Of a DNA stretch of 64,000 bases, positions 9,241 to 18,133 are shown in pieces. Under the pieces are notes generated by a model. That model made no database searches and had not been told where the DNA came from. It saw only the letters and a program-made list of their open reading frames with translations. Origin of the DNA: an uncultured Pseudomonadales bacterium (GTDB lineage Bacteria > Pseudomonadota > Gammaproteobacteria > Pseudomonadales > Cellvibrionaceae); the NCBI GenBank assembly GCA_947488935.1, contig CANLBN010000003.1, positions 186,001 to 250,000 on the forward strand, read 5' to 3'. Positions within the stretch are counted from its first letter, which is position 1; each line of letters starts with the position of its first letter. The position numbers and the translations under genes are program-made.

Positions 9241-10440
9241 ATGAGTGAATCAAAAAATAAACATCCGTATGGCTTAAAAAGCCCTATGATTAATTTTATG
9301 AAGCAACGCTTTGTAGCGGTTGCTTTTTCTCTACTTCTTTTGTTGGGCTCGTTAGCCTCTCTTGCTATTAATGGCCTACAATTTGGTTTAGATTTTACGG
9401 GTGGCTTACAGGTTGAAGCGCAGTTTGATGAGCCGGCTAACTTGGCTAAAGTTCGAGAAACTCTCGAAGCAAATGGCTTTAAAAATGTCGTTGCTGTCAA
9501 TTTTGGCTCAGATAAAGACGTCAAGATTACCACTCAGCAAGATAGAGCCGAATTAATAACTGCACAGCTCTCTATACTCGTCGATAGCCTTTCTGCTGAA
9601 AATATTTTGGTTAAGCAAGTGGATAATCGCACTGACGAGCGCCTGCCTAATGGCGGCTTGATTATTGATATTGTGAGTAATTCACAAGAGGTGCTCACAA
9701 ATATTGATACCGCTTTGTCTAGCTTAGGTTTAGCAGGTTATTCATTAACAGATATAGAAGATGACAAGTTCTCGGTCTTAAGTGCCGATGGTGTTCAGGT
9801 AGTTGCCGAGAAGCTCACAAAAAGAACGCTAGAGTCTTCGACAGACAGTGGCGTAATTATCAAGCGTACAGAGTTTGTTGGCCCTCAGGTTGGTGATGAG
9901 CTCCGTGATCAAGGTGGGCTTGGTTTATTATTCGCCCTCGCTGTTGTGATGGTTTATGTGGCTTTACGTTTCCAAATTAAGTTTTCTGTGGGTGCTGTTG
10001 CCGCTCTCGCACATGATGTCATTATCGTAGTCGGCTTTTTCTCTCTATTTAAATTGGATTTTGATTTAACAGTATTGGCTGCTGTGCTGGCGGTTATTGG
10101 TTATTCTTTGAATGACACCATTGTTGTTTGCGACCGTATTCGAGAAAATTTTCGTAAGCTGCGTAATGCAGGGCCTATTGATATTATCAATGTATCTCTT
10201 ACCCAAACACTAGGGCGTACCTTAGTTACATCGTTAACGACTTTATTAGTTTTACTGGCACTTTTCTTTTTTGGTGGGGAATTAATTCACGCATTTTCCG
10301 TTGCGCTGATTATCGGTGTTGTTATTGGTACCTATTCATCAGTTTATGTGGCAGCTAATGTATTGTTATTTATGCATATTACAAAAGAAGATTTGATAAC
10401 GCCGGAGAAAGAGGGTGCCGAATTAGACGGTATGCCTTAG
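9241..10440 (+). CDS. secF: Protein translocase subunit SecF with enlarged periplasmic domain
   Basis: A 399-residue partner of SecD. The first helix (about 22-44) is followed by FGLDFTGGLQVEAQF, and the second membrane region begins after VGPQVGDELRDQG (V213). Five helices then carry the conserved AVIGYSLNDTIVVCDRIREN. The E. coli protein is about 323 residues; the extra length lies in the first periplasmic domain (about 45-212 here), which is some 70-80 residues longer. The fold is otherwise intact, so the protein is likely functional. Confidence 0.97.
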   Translation: MSESKNKHPYGLKSPMINFMKQRFVAVAFSLLLLLGSLASLAINGLQFGLDFTGGLQVEAQFDEPANLAKVRETLEANGFKNVVAVNFGSDKDVKITTQQDRAELITAQLSILVDSLSAENILVKQVDNRTDERLPNGGLIIDIVSNSQEVLTNIDTALSSLGLAGYSLTDIEDDKFSVLSADGVQVVAEKLTKRTLESSTDSGVIIKRTEFVGPQVGDELRDQGGLGLLFALAVVMVYVALRFQIKFSVGAVAALAHDVIIVVGFFSLFKLDFDLTVLAAVLAVIGYSLNDTIVVCDRIRENFRKLRNAGPIDIINVSLTQTLGRTLVTSLTTLLVLLALFFFGGELIHAFSVALIIGVVIGTYSSVYVAANVLLFMHITKEDLITPEKEGAELDGMP

Positions 10441-10743
10441 AGACGTTATTGAGAGGTTATTAGTCAATGACTAAAAGTGGCTATAAATAATATCTAAGCC
10501 ATCGTATTGTTGATGGATTTTCATCTAATAATTGTGTGTTTATTGCTTGGTGCTAACTAGGCAATAGGCGCCGATAAAAGTAAAAAGAGTTCCTGAATAA
10601 GTCTGAGTGGAATTTCTGGCAAGGAAAAATAGCCTAATTTGAGGTAACGCTTCAACGAGTAACAGGTTATTAAAGCCCGCTAGAAATTATCCACGATTTA
10701 TTCAGAGCCTCTAAATATATTGATCTCTTAGTAGGCTCTTCCT
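10441..10743. other. Intergenic region between secF and the hybrid kinase
   Basis: These 303 bases hold no ORF I can support and no structured RNA I recognise. A weak CCATC/GATGG hairpin (about 10500-10516) followed by ATTTTC could be a poor terminator for secDF. A single TTATCCACG near 10687 is one mismatch from a DnaA box but is alone. A promoter for the kinase must lie here, but no clear -35/-10 pair stands out. Confidence 0.5.
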
Positions 10744-12786
10744 ATGTCTCAATGGTTGCCCGATGACGACACTCTATCTAATTTTCCTAATTTATTAAAT
10801 GAATCGCTTTCTCGTTATCGGCGTCTACTAACAGGTGCAGGTTATGCATTTTGGGAGTGGGACTTAGCAGAAGGCGGTTATCGTGTTGGTGGTGGCTTTT
10901 GGCGTAACTTGGGTTATGAGGATGTCACTGGTGAATTGACATCAGCCGACTTTATCCAAGAGTATGTTCATCCCGATGACTTTGGCTTTGTTTATAAAGC
11001 GCTCATGGATCAACTGCGTGATGACACGCCTATCGATATTGTTTATCGTATTCGTGCAAAAGATGGTACCTACCGTTGGACTCAAGCCTCAGCAAGTTCT
11101 ACACGTGACGATGGTGGACGTGTAACTTATATGACAGGCGTTAACTTCGACTTGTCGCATTTAAAAGAAACAGAAAAAGCGCTGCGTTTGTCGGAATCAA
11201 GGCATGAGCGTGTGTTGGCTGCTTCAAATGATGGTATTTGGGAGTGGTCTGCGACCGATGCTAACATTAACCCACGTAAAGCCGGGCGTGTAGGCAAGTT
11301 GCATACATCTCATAGTTTTTGGGCGCATCTTGGTTATACAGAAGCTGAAGTCGATGCATTACCCGAGAATGAGCGGCTCTCAATTTGGGTTTCACACATC
11401 CATCCGCATGACTTACATACCATGCACATCTCAATTAGAAAGCACTTTGCAACACAGCAACCGATCAATATGGAATATCGGATGTTCGGTGAAGAGGGGC
11501 AAATGTTTTGGATGAGGACACGTGGTCACGGTATTTTTAATGTTCATGGTCGCCTAATTTTAGCCTCGGGTATTAATATTGATATCACTAAAATTAAAGA
11601 GACAGAAGAGCGTGTTAGACGCGCGAAAAATGATGCCGAAAAAGCGAATAAATCGAAGACAAATTTCTTGTCGAGTATGAGTCATGAGTTGCGTACACCT
11701 CTGAATTCTATTCTTGGTTTTTCTAGTTTGTTATCTAATGACACTACCTTAAATAATTCGCAACAAGAAAATGCAGACCATATTAATAATGCAGGTAAAT
11801 ATTTACTGCGTTTGATTAACGATGTATTGGATTTGGCTCAAATTGAGGCTGAAAAATTATCATTATCGATGGAGCCGCTACAGCCATCTTCTTCGGTTAA
11901 AGAGGTATTCAGTTATTGTAAGGAGAGTGCCAAAACTAACAATATATCACTTGTTTTTGAAGAAAATGGCCTACAGGATATTCATATCAATGTTGATAGA
12001 ATTCGCCTGCGTCAATGCCTAATTAATCTTGTTAATAATGCCATTAAATACAATGTAGTTAATGGAGAGGTTAGAGTTGGTTTTTTTCTAGAGTCTAATG
12101 AGTTTGTTATATCGGTTACTGATACTGGTCCAGGTGTTCCTCTTGAAAAACAATCTTCTCTTTTTGAAATGTTTAATCGCCTAGGTGCTGAAAGATCATC
12201 GGTTGAAGGTAGTGGTTTAGGTTTGGTGCTCACAGAGCAGCTGGTGTTGGCGATGAAGGGTAAAATTATTTATGACGACGATGTCGCAGTTGGCGCGTGT
12301 TTTAAGTTATATTTTTCTATTTTTGAAAAGTCTTATGTGCATCCAGCGACTATTGCTCGGCAGCGTAGGGTTGAGCCCTCTGCTGTCCAGCTGAGTTTTA
12401 CGGAGGCAAAAAATATTTTTTATATAGAAGATAATGTTTCTAATATACGCTTACTGGAAGAGTGGCTTAAGCCTTACCCTCAGCTAAACTTATTATCGAA
12501 AACTGACCCTCTATTGGGTCTATATGATATTCGATCTTCCGTGCCAGATATCGTTTTGTTGGATATTAATTTACCCGGTATCGGTGGTTACGAAATGTTA
12601 GACGTTATTAAAACAGATTCAAAAATTAAGCACTTGCCAGTGATAGCTTTATCGGCAAGTGCGATGACAAATGATATTGAGAATGGATTGAAAATGGGGT
12701 TTGATGAATACTTAACCAAACCCTTGGAGATTAATCATTTGCTTGCTGCATTTAATCGATTCCTTGGAAAAGCCGACACAGTGTAA
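10744..12786 (+). CDS. Soluble hybrid sensor histidine kinase (PAS-PAS-HisKA-HATPase-REC)
   Basis: A 680-residue cytoplasmic hybrid kinase with no membrane helices. Two PAS/PAC repeats occupy about residues 25-145 and 150-285. A HisKA domain has phospho-acceptor H314 in SSMSHELRTPLNSILGFS. The HATPase domain shows the N box (LVNNAIKYN), G1 (DTGPGVP) and G2 (GSGLGLVL). A C-terminal receiver has phospho-acceptor D607 in LLDINLPG and the conserved K659 in YLTKP. No Hpt protein or separate response regulator is adjacent, so its output partner must be elsewhere. The signal is unknown; both PAS domains keep PAC-like ends but show no obvious cofactor Cys or His. Confidence 0.93.
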   Translation: MSQWLPDDDTLSNFPNLLNESLSRYRRLLTGAGYAFWEWDLAEGGYRVGGGFWRNLGYEDVTGELTSADFIQEYVHPDDFGFVYKALMDQLRDDTPIDIVYRIRAKDGTYRWTQASASSTRDDGGRVTYMTGVNFDLSHLKETEKALRLSESRHERVLAASNDGIWEWSATDANINPRKAGRVGKLHTSHSFWAHLGYTEAEVDALPENERLSIWVSHIHPHDLHTMHISIRKHFATQQPINMEYRMFGEEGQMFWMRTRGHGIFNVHGRLILASGINIDITKIKETEERVRRAKNDAEKANKSKTNFLSSMSHELRTPLNSILGFSSLLSNDTTLNNSQQENADHINNAGKYLLRLINDVLDLAQIEAEKLSLSMEPLQPSSSVKEVFSYCKESAKTNNISLVFEENGLQDIHINVDRIRLRQCLINLVNNAIKYNVVNGEVRVGFFLESNEFVISVTDTGPGVPLEKQSSLFEMFNRLGAERSSVEGSGLGLVLTEQLVLAMKGKIIYDDDVAVGACFKLYFSIFEKSYVHPATIARQRRVEPSAVQLSFTEAKNIFYIEDNVSNIRLLEEWLKPYPQLNLLSKTDPLLGLYDIRSSVPDIVLLDINLPGIGGYEMLDVIKTDSKIKHLPVIALSASAMTNDIENGLKMGFDEYLTKPLEINHLLAAFNRFLGKADTV

Positions 12787-12821
12787 ATGAGAGTGGTCGC
12801 TTGTTGCATGGGTTGCTATTG

Positions 12822-13637
12822 TTATACATCTCTTAAGTGTTTTCCAGTAATCGATAGTAGCGATTTAAATACTTTACCCGATGCACAAACGATGTTGCCC
12901 GATTTCATCATATCGTTGCCGCCATGAAAGTCGCTGACAAAACCACCGGCTTCTTTTACCAGTAAAATTCCTGCTGCAATATCCCAAGGTTTTAATTTCA
13001 TTTCCCAAAAGCCGTCGTAGCGTCCTGCTGCGACATAGGCAAGGTCAAGAGATGCTGCACCCATTCTACGTATCCCGGCAGTTTCTTGTCGGAGTACCTC
13101 CTCCATATTTTGTAGGTAGGGCGTGATATGCTCCATCGTTTTACCATTAAAGGGAATGCCTGTGGCTATCAGAGCGCCACTCATGCTCTTGCGTTGGGAT
13201 ACCCGGATTCGTCTGTCATTGAGTGCAGCTCCTTTGCCTCGACTTGCTGTAAATTCTTCTCGTTTTAAGGGGTCGAGTATGACGCCGTGTTCTAGCCTAC
13301 CTTTGTGTGTGCAGGCAATGGAGATAGCAAAGTGTGGGATACCATTGATAAAGTTAGTTGTGCCATCGATAGGGTCGATTATCCATTCGTAATCGGAGTC
13401 TTTGCCAGCGGTTTTACCGCTTTCTTCGCCATTAAAATTGTGGTCAGGGTAGGCTCTGCGCAGATGGTAGATTATTTCTTTTTCTACGGCCCTATCAACC
13501 TCAGTTACATAGTCATTTTTTGACTTTTCTTCAATTTTAATTACGTCTCGGTGCTGTATTGCTTTTTCAAGGACTTCAGCTCCTTTACGAGCAGCACGTA
13601 ATGCCATGGTCAACATTGGTTCCATAGGGGGTCTCAC
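12822..13637 (-). CDS. suhB: Inositol-1-monophosphatase family protein SuhB
   Basis: A 271-residue Mg-dependent phosphatase. Metal-binding motifs are complete: NGEESG near residue 70, WIIDPIDGTTNFINGIPHFA near 85-104, and WDIAAGILLVKEAGG near 218. In E. coli SuhB also joins the rRNA antitermination complex. It is divergent from trmJ, as in E. coli, across a 240-bp region that must hold both promoters. Its 3' end converges on the hybrid kinase with 35 bases between stops. Confidence 0.96.
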   Translation of the reverse strand: MRPPMEPMLTMALRAARKGAEVLEKAIQHRDVIKIEEKSKNDYVTEVDRAVEKEIIYHLRRAYPDHNFNGEESGKTAGKDSDYEWIIDPIDGTTNFINGIPHFAISIACTHKGRLEHGVILDPLKREEFTASRGKGAALNDRRIRVSQRKSMSGALIATGIPFNGKTMEHITPYLQNMEEVLRQETAGIRRMGAASLDLAYVAAGRYDGFWEMKLKPWDIAAGILLVKEAGGFVSDFHGGNDMMKSGNIVCASGKVFKSLLSITGKHLRDV

Positions 13638-13877
13638 CAGTAGAATAAGATAAAAATAGTAACGAACAGAGATGATGCGCGATCATCCTAAATGGCCGCG
13701 AATTATAGCGGATAGTTTGTTCGTTTTATAGCAAGCAATTGCCAATATAGTGAAATGGTACTTCTCTTAGCAAATTAACAGATAGCAGCATAGCTTGTTG
13801 GGGTTGTCGCTTAATCTAATGTAGAATGCGCGCCTTTACTTAAACGATTATGTCTCTCGGCATCCAATTTATCTATT

Positions 13878-14714
13878 ATGGCTTCAGATCACGCATCCTT
13901 AACTGATGAAAGTCAGACTTTACTCGACAATATTCGCATAGTCTTGGTGAATACTTCCCATCCAGGCAATATCGGTGGTGTGGCACGGGCCATGAAAAAT
14001 ATGGGCTTAACGCAGTTATATCTTGTCGAGCCAAAAGATTACCCCTCGGAGCAGGCGCAATGGCGAGCAGCTAATGCTGGTGATGTATTGGCCGGTGCCA
14101 AAGTGGTTGCCAGCTTGGACGATGCCATTGCAGATTGCGGGCTAGTTGTAGGTACCAGTGCACGAGAAAGGCGAATTCCTTGGCCATTATTTACACCTCG
14201 TGAATGCGGCGAGAGGGCAGTTGTAGAGGCGAGTGAGCACCCAATTGCCATTCTTTTTGGTCGCGAAGACCGTGGCCTCACCAATGAAGAGTTACATAAG
14301 TGCCACTATCATGTTCATATTCCAACGAATCCAGATTATAGCTCGCTGAATTTAGCTGCCGCGGTGCAGGTGCTCACTTACGAGTTACGCATGAGTTGCC
14401 TTATCAAACAAAATTCAGGTGAGGCACTACATTTTGATGATTGGGATATGCCGCCAGCTAAACTAGATGCGTTAGAGAACTATTATTCACATCTGCAAGA
14501 TACATTAGAAAAACTGGGCTTTATTCAAACAGATAACCCCCGCCAGACCATGACACGGTTGAGACGGCTCTATAACAGAGTACGTTTAGATGAAATGGAG
14601 CTTGCCATTATGCGAGGTATGCTGACCTCTATTCAAAACTATATTTTTCATACGGACAACAAAATTAGGGGCTTAAAAGGTAGGGACGGCGAAGAATTAG
14701 ATGAGAAGAAATAA
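13878..14714 (+). CDS. trmJ: tRNA (cytidine/uridine-2'-O-)-methyltransferase TrmJ
   Basis: A 278-residue SPOUT-class methyltransferase that methylates the ribose at position 32 of tRNA. The SPOUT motifs are visible: VLVNTSHPGNIGGVARAMKNMG near residue 24, AILFGREDRGLTNEEL near 125, and the knot-forming IPTNPDYSSLNLAAAVQVLTYE near 148. A C-terminal helical extension includes an RRLYNRVRLDEMELAIMRGML segment. It lies upstream of iscR as in E. coli, but cysE, common between them in many relatives, is absent. Confidence 0.95.
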   Translation: MASDHASLTDESQTLLDNIRIVLVNTSHPGNIGGVARAMKNMGLTQLYLVEPKDYPSEQAQWRAANAGDVLAGAKVVASLDDAIADCGLVVGTSARERRIPWPLFTPRECGERAVVEASEHPIAILFGREDRGLTNEELHKCHYHVHIPTNPDYSSLNLAAAVQVLTYELRMSCLIKQNSGEALHFDDWDMPPAKLDALENYYSHLQDTLEKLGFIQTDNPRQTMTRLRRLYNRVRLDEMELAIMRGMLTSIQNYIFHTDNKIRGLKGRDGEELDEKK

Positions 14715-14737
14715 ACCGCACTAAAACAGTTGGTTTT

Positions 14738-14762
14738 ATACTTGACTGTAATAGTAGGGTAT
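14738..14762 (+). promoter_or_regulatory. Type 1 IscR-binding site (Fe-S form)
   Basis: The 25 bases here match the E. coli type 1 IscR consensus ATASYYGACTRWWWYAGTCRRSTAT at 24 of 25 positions (an A replaces the C after AGT). The site covers the -35 element and spacer of the iscR promoter, so binding of [2Fe-2S]-IscR should block transcription. This implies feedback repression of the operon when Fe-S clusters are plentiful. Confidence 0.87.
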
Positions 14763-14770
14763 TGCATACT
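14742..14770 (+). promoter_or_regulatory. Promoter of the isc operon
   Basis: TTGACT (14742-14747), a 17-bp spacer and CATACT (14765-14770) form a sigma-70 promoter placed about 44 bases before iscR. The -35 is embedded in the IscR site, the same architecture as E. coli iscR. Confidence 0.78.
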
Positions 14771-14813
14771 GTTGTTCAATTAAATTACAGCCATTGATGC
14801 AGATAGCCTATTT

Positions 14814-15311
14814 ATGCGACTCACTACGAAAGGACGTTATGCCGTCACAGCGATGCTAGATTTATCGATACATGCCTCAGAAGGGCCTGTCAGTCTAGCG
14901 GATATATCTAAACGACAGGAAATATCTTTGTCATATTTAGAGCAGCTATTTTCTAAATTGCGCAAGTCTGAATTAGTTGCCAGTGTTCGTGGCCCTGGTG
15001 GTGGTTATCAGCTGAGTCGTGCTTTGGATGCTATTTTTATTGCACAAATAGTTGATGCCGTTAATGAGTCTATTGATGTGACTAACTGTAATGGTAAAGG
15101 TAATTGCAATAATGGTGAAATTTGCTTAACTCATCACCTTTGGGAGGATCTGAGTGTGCAAATTCATAAATTTTTAAGTGGAATTAGTCTGGCAGATCTC
15201 GTTGCGCGTAAAGACGTTCAGCAAGTATCTCTTAGGCAGCAAGAGCAGCAAGAAGAATTTGCTCACATTGGCGATAGAATCAATGTTATCTCTTCTTCTC
15301 GTCTGAATTGA
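14814..15311 (+). CDS. iscR: Fe-S cluster assembly transcriptional regulator IscR
   Basis: A 165-residue Rrf2-family regulator. The N-terminal winged helix begins [17 protein letters not shown], and the recognition region is [30 protein letters not shown]. The three Cys ligands of the [2Fe-2S] cluster lie in the segment [19 protein letters not shown] near residues 91-109. Length matches E. coli (162). It is the first gene of iscRSUA-hscBA-fdx-iscX and is expected to repress its own promoter through the type 1 site upstream. Confidence 0.97.
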   Translation: MRLTTKGRYAVTAMLDLSIHASEGPVSLADISKRQEISLSYLEQLFSKLRKSELVASVRGPGGGYQLSRALDAIFIAQIVDAVNESIDVTNCNGKGNCNNGEICLTHHLWEDLSVQIHKFLSGISLADLVARKDVQQVSLRQQEQQEEFAHIGDRINVISSSRLN

Positions 15312-15325
15312 ATTTTGAAAACAAT

Positions 15326-15348
15326 TAACTGCTGATTTGTGGCAGTTA
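15326..15348 (+). other. Intercistronic hairpin between iscR and iscS
   Basis: TAACTGC (15326-15332) and GCAGTTA (15342-15348) form a 7-bp stem with a 9-base loop in the 59-base gap after iscR. No U-run follows, so it is not a terminator. In E. coli a structure at this junction protects the iscR part of the mRNA when the downstream part is degraded; the same role here is only inference. Confidence 0.5.
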
Positions 15349-15370
15349 GATTAACAAGGTATTTACGACT

Positions 15371-16591
15371 ATGTCCTTACAACTCCCCATTTATTTTGAT
15401 TACTCTGCAACAACACCGGTTGACCCGCGTGTAGCAGAAGCAATGATGAATTGTTTAACAATGGCAGGTAATTTTGGTAACCCCGCTTCGCGTTCTCATG
15501 CTTTTGGCTGGAAAGCTGAAGAGGCCGTAGAACAAGCGCGCCAAAATGTAGCGGATTATCTAAATGCTGACGCTCGTGAAATTGTTTGGACGAGCGGTGC
15601 GACTGAGTCCGATAACTTAGCTATTAAAGGTTTAGCTCATTTTAATCATAAGCGTGGTAAGCACATTATTACGTCAAAGATCGAGCATAAAGCGGTACTT
15701 GATACCTGTCGTCAGTTAGAGCGAGAAGGTTATGAGTTAACCTACCTAGAGCCTGATAATCAAGGTTTAATCGCACCACAGCAAGTAGCAGACGCCATTC
15801 GTGAAGACACTACCGTTGTGTCATTGATGCACGTTAATAATGAAATTGGTGTCGTTAATGATATTGCCGCTATTGGTGAAATTTGTCGTGAGCGTAAAGT
15901 ATTTTTTCATGTAGATGCTGCGCAAAGCCCTGGCAAATTACCCATTGATGTTGAGACAATGAAAATTGATGCAATTTCTCTTTGTGCTCATAAAGCCTAT
16001 GGCCCCAAAGGTGTTGGAGCGCTTTATGTACGCCGCAAGCCTCGCGTGCGTCTAGAGGCACAGATTCATGGTGGTGGTCATGAGCGCGGTATGCGTTCTG
16101 GCACATTGCCAACCCATCAAATTGTTGGTATGGGTGAGGCGTTTCGATTAGCTAAGCTTGAAATAGACCAAGACCGCGAGCATGCGCTTGCTCTGCGCGA
16201 TCGTTTTTTAGCTGGCGTAAAAGATATGGAAGAAGTGCACATTAATGGTTCTTTCGACCAGCGTGTACCACATAACCTCAATGTCAGTTTTGCCTTTGTT
16301 GAAGGTGAATCACTAATAATGTCTCTTAAGGATTTAGCGGTTTCATCGGGGTCTGCTTGTACTTCTGCAAGTTTAGAGCCTTCTTATGTGTTACGTGCTT
16401 TAGGTTTAAGTGATGAGCTTGCCCATAGCTCTCTACGCTTTAGTTTTGGCCGTTTCACAACGGCAGAAGAAGTAGATTATGCGGTAGGGCAAGTGCATCT
16501 GGCCGTTGAAAAGCTACGTGAGTTATCACCTCTTTGGGATATGCATAAAGATGGCATCGATTTAAATTCGATAGAGTGGGCAGCACATTAA
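15371..16591 (+). CDS. iscS: Cysteine desulfurase IscS
   Basis: A 406-residue pyridoxal-phosphate enzyme that takes sulfur from cysteine and passes it to IscU, TusA and other acceptors. The N-terminus reads [14 protein letters not shown]. The cofactor lysine is K208 in [17 protein letters not shown], and the persulfide-bearing cysteine is C330 in [15 protein letters not shown] on the flexible loop. Length matches E. coli (404). iscU follows after 65 bases. Confidence 0.98.
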   Translation: MSLQLPIYFDYSATTPVDPRVAEAMMNCLTMAGNFGNPASRSHAFGWKAEEAVEQARQNVADYLNADAREIVWTSGATESDNLAIKGLAHFNHKRGKHIITSKIEHKAVLDTCRQLEREGYELTYLEPDNQGLIAPQQVADAIREDTTVVSLMHVNNEIGVVNDIAAIGEICRERKVFFHVDAAQSPGKLPIDVETMKIDAISLCAHKAYGPKGVGALYVRRKPRVRLEAQIHGGGHERGMRSGTLPTHQIVGMGEAFRLAKLEIDQDREHALALRDRFLAGVKDMEEVHINGSFDQRVPHNLNVSFAFVEGESLIMSLKDLAVSSGSACTSASLEPSYVLRALGLSDELAHSSLRFSFGRFTTAEEVDYAVGQVHLAVEKLRELSPLWDMHKDGIDLNSIEWAAH

Positions 16592-16656
16592 ACATAGACT
16601 AGTGGCGGCTTTCCGTCGCTTGTAATTATTGATAAAAATTTGAGTGGAGAATTATC

Positions 16657-17040
16657 ATGGCTTACAGTGATAAAGTAATTGATCATTATGAAAACCCTAG
16701 AAACGTCGGCAAAATGGATGCGGATTCTGATAATGTTGGTACCGGTATGGTAGGAGCACCTGCCTGTGGCGATGTAATGCGCTTACAAATACAGGTCAGC
16801 GACGACGGCATTATTGAAGATGCAAAATTTAAAACCTATGGTTGTGGTTCTGCTATCGCTTCAAGCTCGTTATTGACCGAGTGGGTAAAAGGTAAAACAC
16901 TTGATGAAGCCGGTGAAATTAAAAATACCCAAATTGCAGAAGAGTTAGCATTACCACCGGTTAAAATTCACTGCTCAGTATTGGCAGAAGACGCGATTAA
17001 AGCAGCAATTACTGACCTACGTGAAAAGCGTAGCCAGTAA
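16657..17040 (+). CDS. iscU: Fe-S cluster assembly scaffold IscU
   Basis: A 127-residue scaffold on which the [2Fe-2S] cluster is built. The three cluster cysteines appear in GAPACGDVM, YGCGSAIASSS and KIHCSVLAEDAI, with the Asp next to the first. The LPPVK motif recognised by the chaperone HscA lies just before the third cysteine (residues about 101-105). A GGAGA ribosome binding site precedes the ATG. Confidence 0.98.
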   Translation: MAYSDKVIDHYENPRNVGKMDADSDNVGTGMVGAPACGDVMRLQIQVSDDGIIEDAKFKTYGCGSAIASSSLLTEWVKGKTLDEAGEIKNTQIAEELALPPVKIHCSVLAEDAIKAAITDLREKRSQ

Positions 17041-17091
17041 ATAGTAATAAGTCGCAATATTAATACAAAGAGTTTAAGAGAGTCCCGAGCA

Positions 17092-17415
17092 ATGGCTATA
17101 TTAATGACAGAGCCTGCAAAACAGCATATTGCAAAGCAAATGGAAGGGCGTGGCAAAGGTATGGGTATCCGCGTTGGTGTCAAAACGGCGGGGTGCTCAG
17201 GTTTGTCTTATGTATTAGAATTTGTTGATACACCAGCCGCAGAAGATAAAGTGTTTGATCAAGGTGGTTTTAATTTGGTCGTTGATCCAAAGAGTTTTCT
17301 TTATCTTGATGGCACAGAGCTTGATTTTGTCAAAGAAGGGTTGAATGAAGGCTTTCAATTTAAGAACCCAAATATGAAAAGTGCTTGTGGTTGTGGTGAA
17401 AGTTTTCATGTTTAA
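17092..17415 (+). CDS. iscA: A-type Fe-S carrier IscA
   Basis: A 107-residue A-type carrier that binds iron or clusters and delivers them to targets. The three conserved cysteines are present: one in [15 protein letters not shown] (C35) and two in [11 protein letters not shown] at the C-terminus. An intrinsic terminator lies 45 bases after the stop, so this may be the last gene of the most abundant isc transcript. Confidence 0.97.
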   Translation: MAILMTEPAKQHIAKQMEGRGKGMGIRVGVKTAGCSGLSYVLEFVDTPAAEDKVFDQGGFNLVVDPKSFLYLDGTELDFVKEGLNEGFQFKNPNMKSACGCGESFHV

Positions 17416-17459
17416 TGCTTCTCTTTACTAAAGGCTCCTTAAATAAGATGATAGTAATT

Positions 17460-17487
17460 CCGGTGCCTTGGCACCGGTTTTTGTTTT
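17460..17487 (+). terminator. Intrinsic terminator between iscA and hscB
   Basis: CCGGTGCC (17460-17467) and GGCACCGG (17470-17477) are perfectly complementary and are followed at once by TTTTTGTTTT. On the forward strand this is a canonical rho-independent terminator. The reverse strand lacks the T-run. It splits the isc operon into iscRSUA and hscBA-fdx-iscX, so the distal part depends on read-through or its own promoter. Confidence 0.87.
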
Positions 17488-17501
17488 AGTGACGATAAAT
17501 T

Positions 17502-18053
17502 ATGGATTTTACGCAAAGTTATTTTGAGTTGTTTGGTGTCGAGGCCAAATTCGCAGTGGATCTTGATGTAGTGTCAAAACGCTATTTAGAATTGCAAAAA
17601 GAGTCGCATCCAGACAAGTTTGCAAGTGTAAGTGCAGCTGAGCAACGAATAGCCGTACAGTTTTCTGCTTATATAAATAGCGCACATCAGGCATTAAAAT
17701 CACCTTTGCTACGTGCTGAGTATTTATTAGAACTGTCCGGAAACCCACTAAATAGCGATAGTATTACTATTAAAGATGGGCAGTTTTTGTTTATGCAAAT
17801 GGAGTGGCGTGAATCTTTAGCAGATCTGTCCGATGAAATTAATGCGGCCTCGATTGATACAGTCGTTGCAAGCGATAAGCTTGATGAATTCACCGAGACT
17901 GCGAATAAACAGCGCGATGCATTACTCGAAACCTTTGAATCAATGTATGCAAATGGACAATTTATAGCGGCGCAGCAATCAGTTGCTAAGTTACATTTTG
18001 TTGAAAAAATGTTGATTGAAATAGAGCGCTTGGAAGATAAACTGTTAGATTAA
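17502..18053 (+). CDS. hscB: Fe-S co-chaperone HscB (Hsc20)
   Basis: A 183-residue J-type co-chaperone that brings IscU to HscA and stimulates its ATPase. The N-terminal J domain contains the HPD tripeptide in ESHPDKF near residue 36, and the C-terminal three-helix domain contains the LRAEYLLEL segment near residue 70. Slightly longer than E. coli HscB (171). It starts 14 bases after the T-run of an intrinsic terminator, so its transcription is likely reduced relative to iscA. Confidence 0.95.
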   Translation: MDFTQSYFELFGVEAKFAVDLDVVSKRYLELQKESHPDKFASVSAAEQRIAVQFSAYINSAHQALKSPLLRAEYLLELSGNPLNSDSITIKDGQFLFMQMEWRESLADLSDEINAASIDTVVASDKLDEFTETANKQRDALLETFESMYANGQFIAAQQSVAKLHFVEKMLIEIERLEDKLLD

Positions 18054-18133
18054 TTATGTTGCTAATTATTGCATTACATATAAACCTTCATATGATTTTA
18101 GGGTTAAGCTAAAGAAGTTAAGGTATAAATTTT

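Noticed and set aside
10687..10695. TTATCCACG, one mismatch from a DnaA box
   Set aside because: Single copy, no neighbouring boxes, no AT-rich unwinding region or replication genes.
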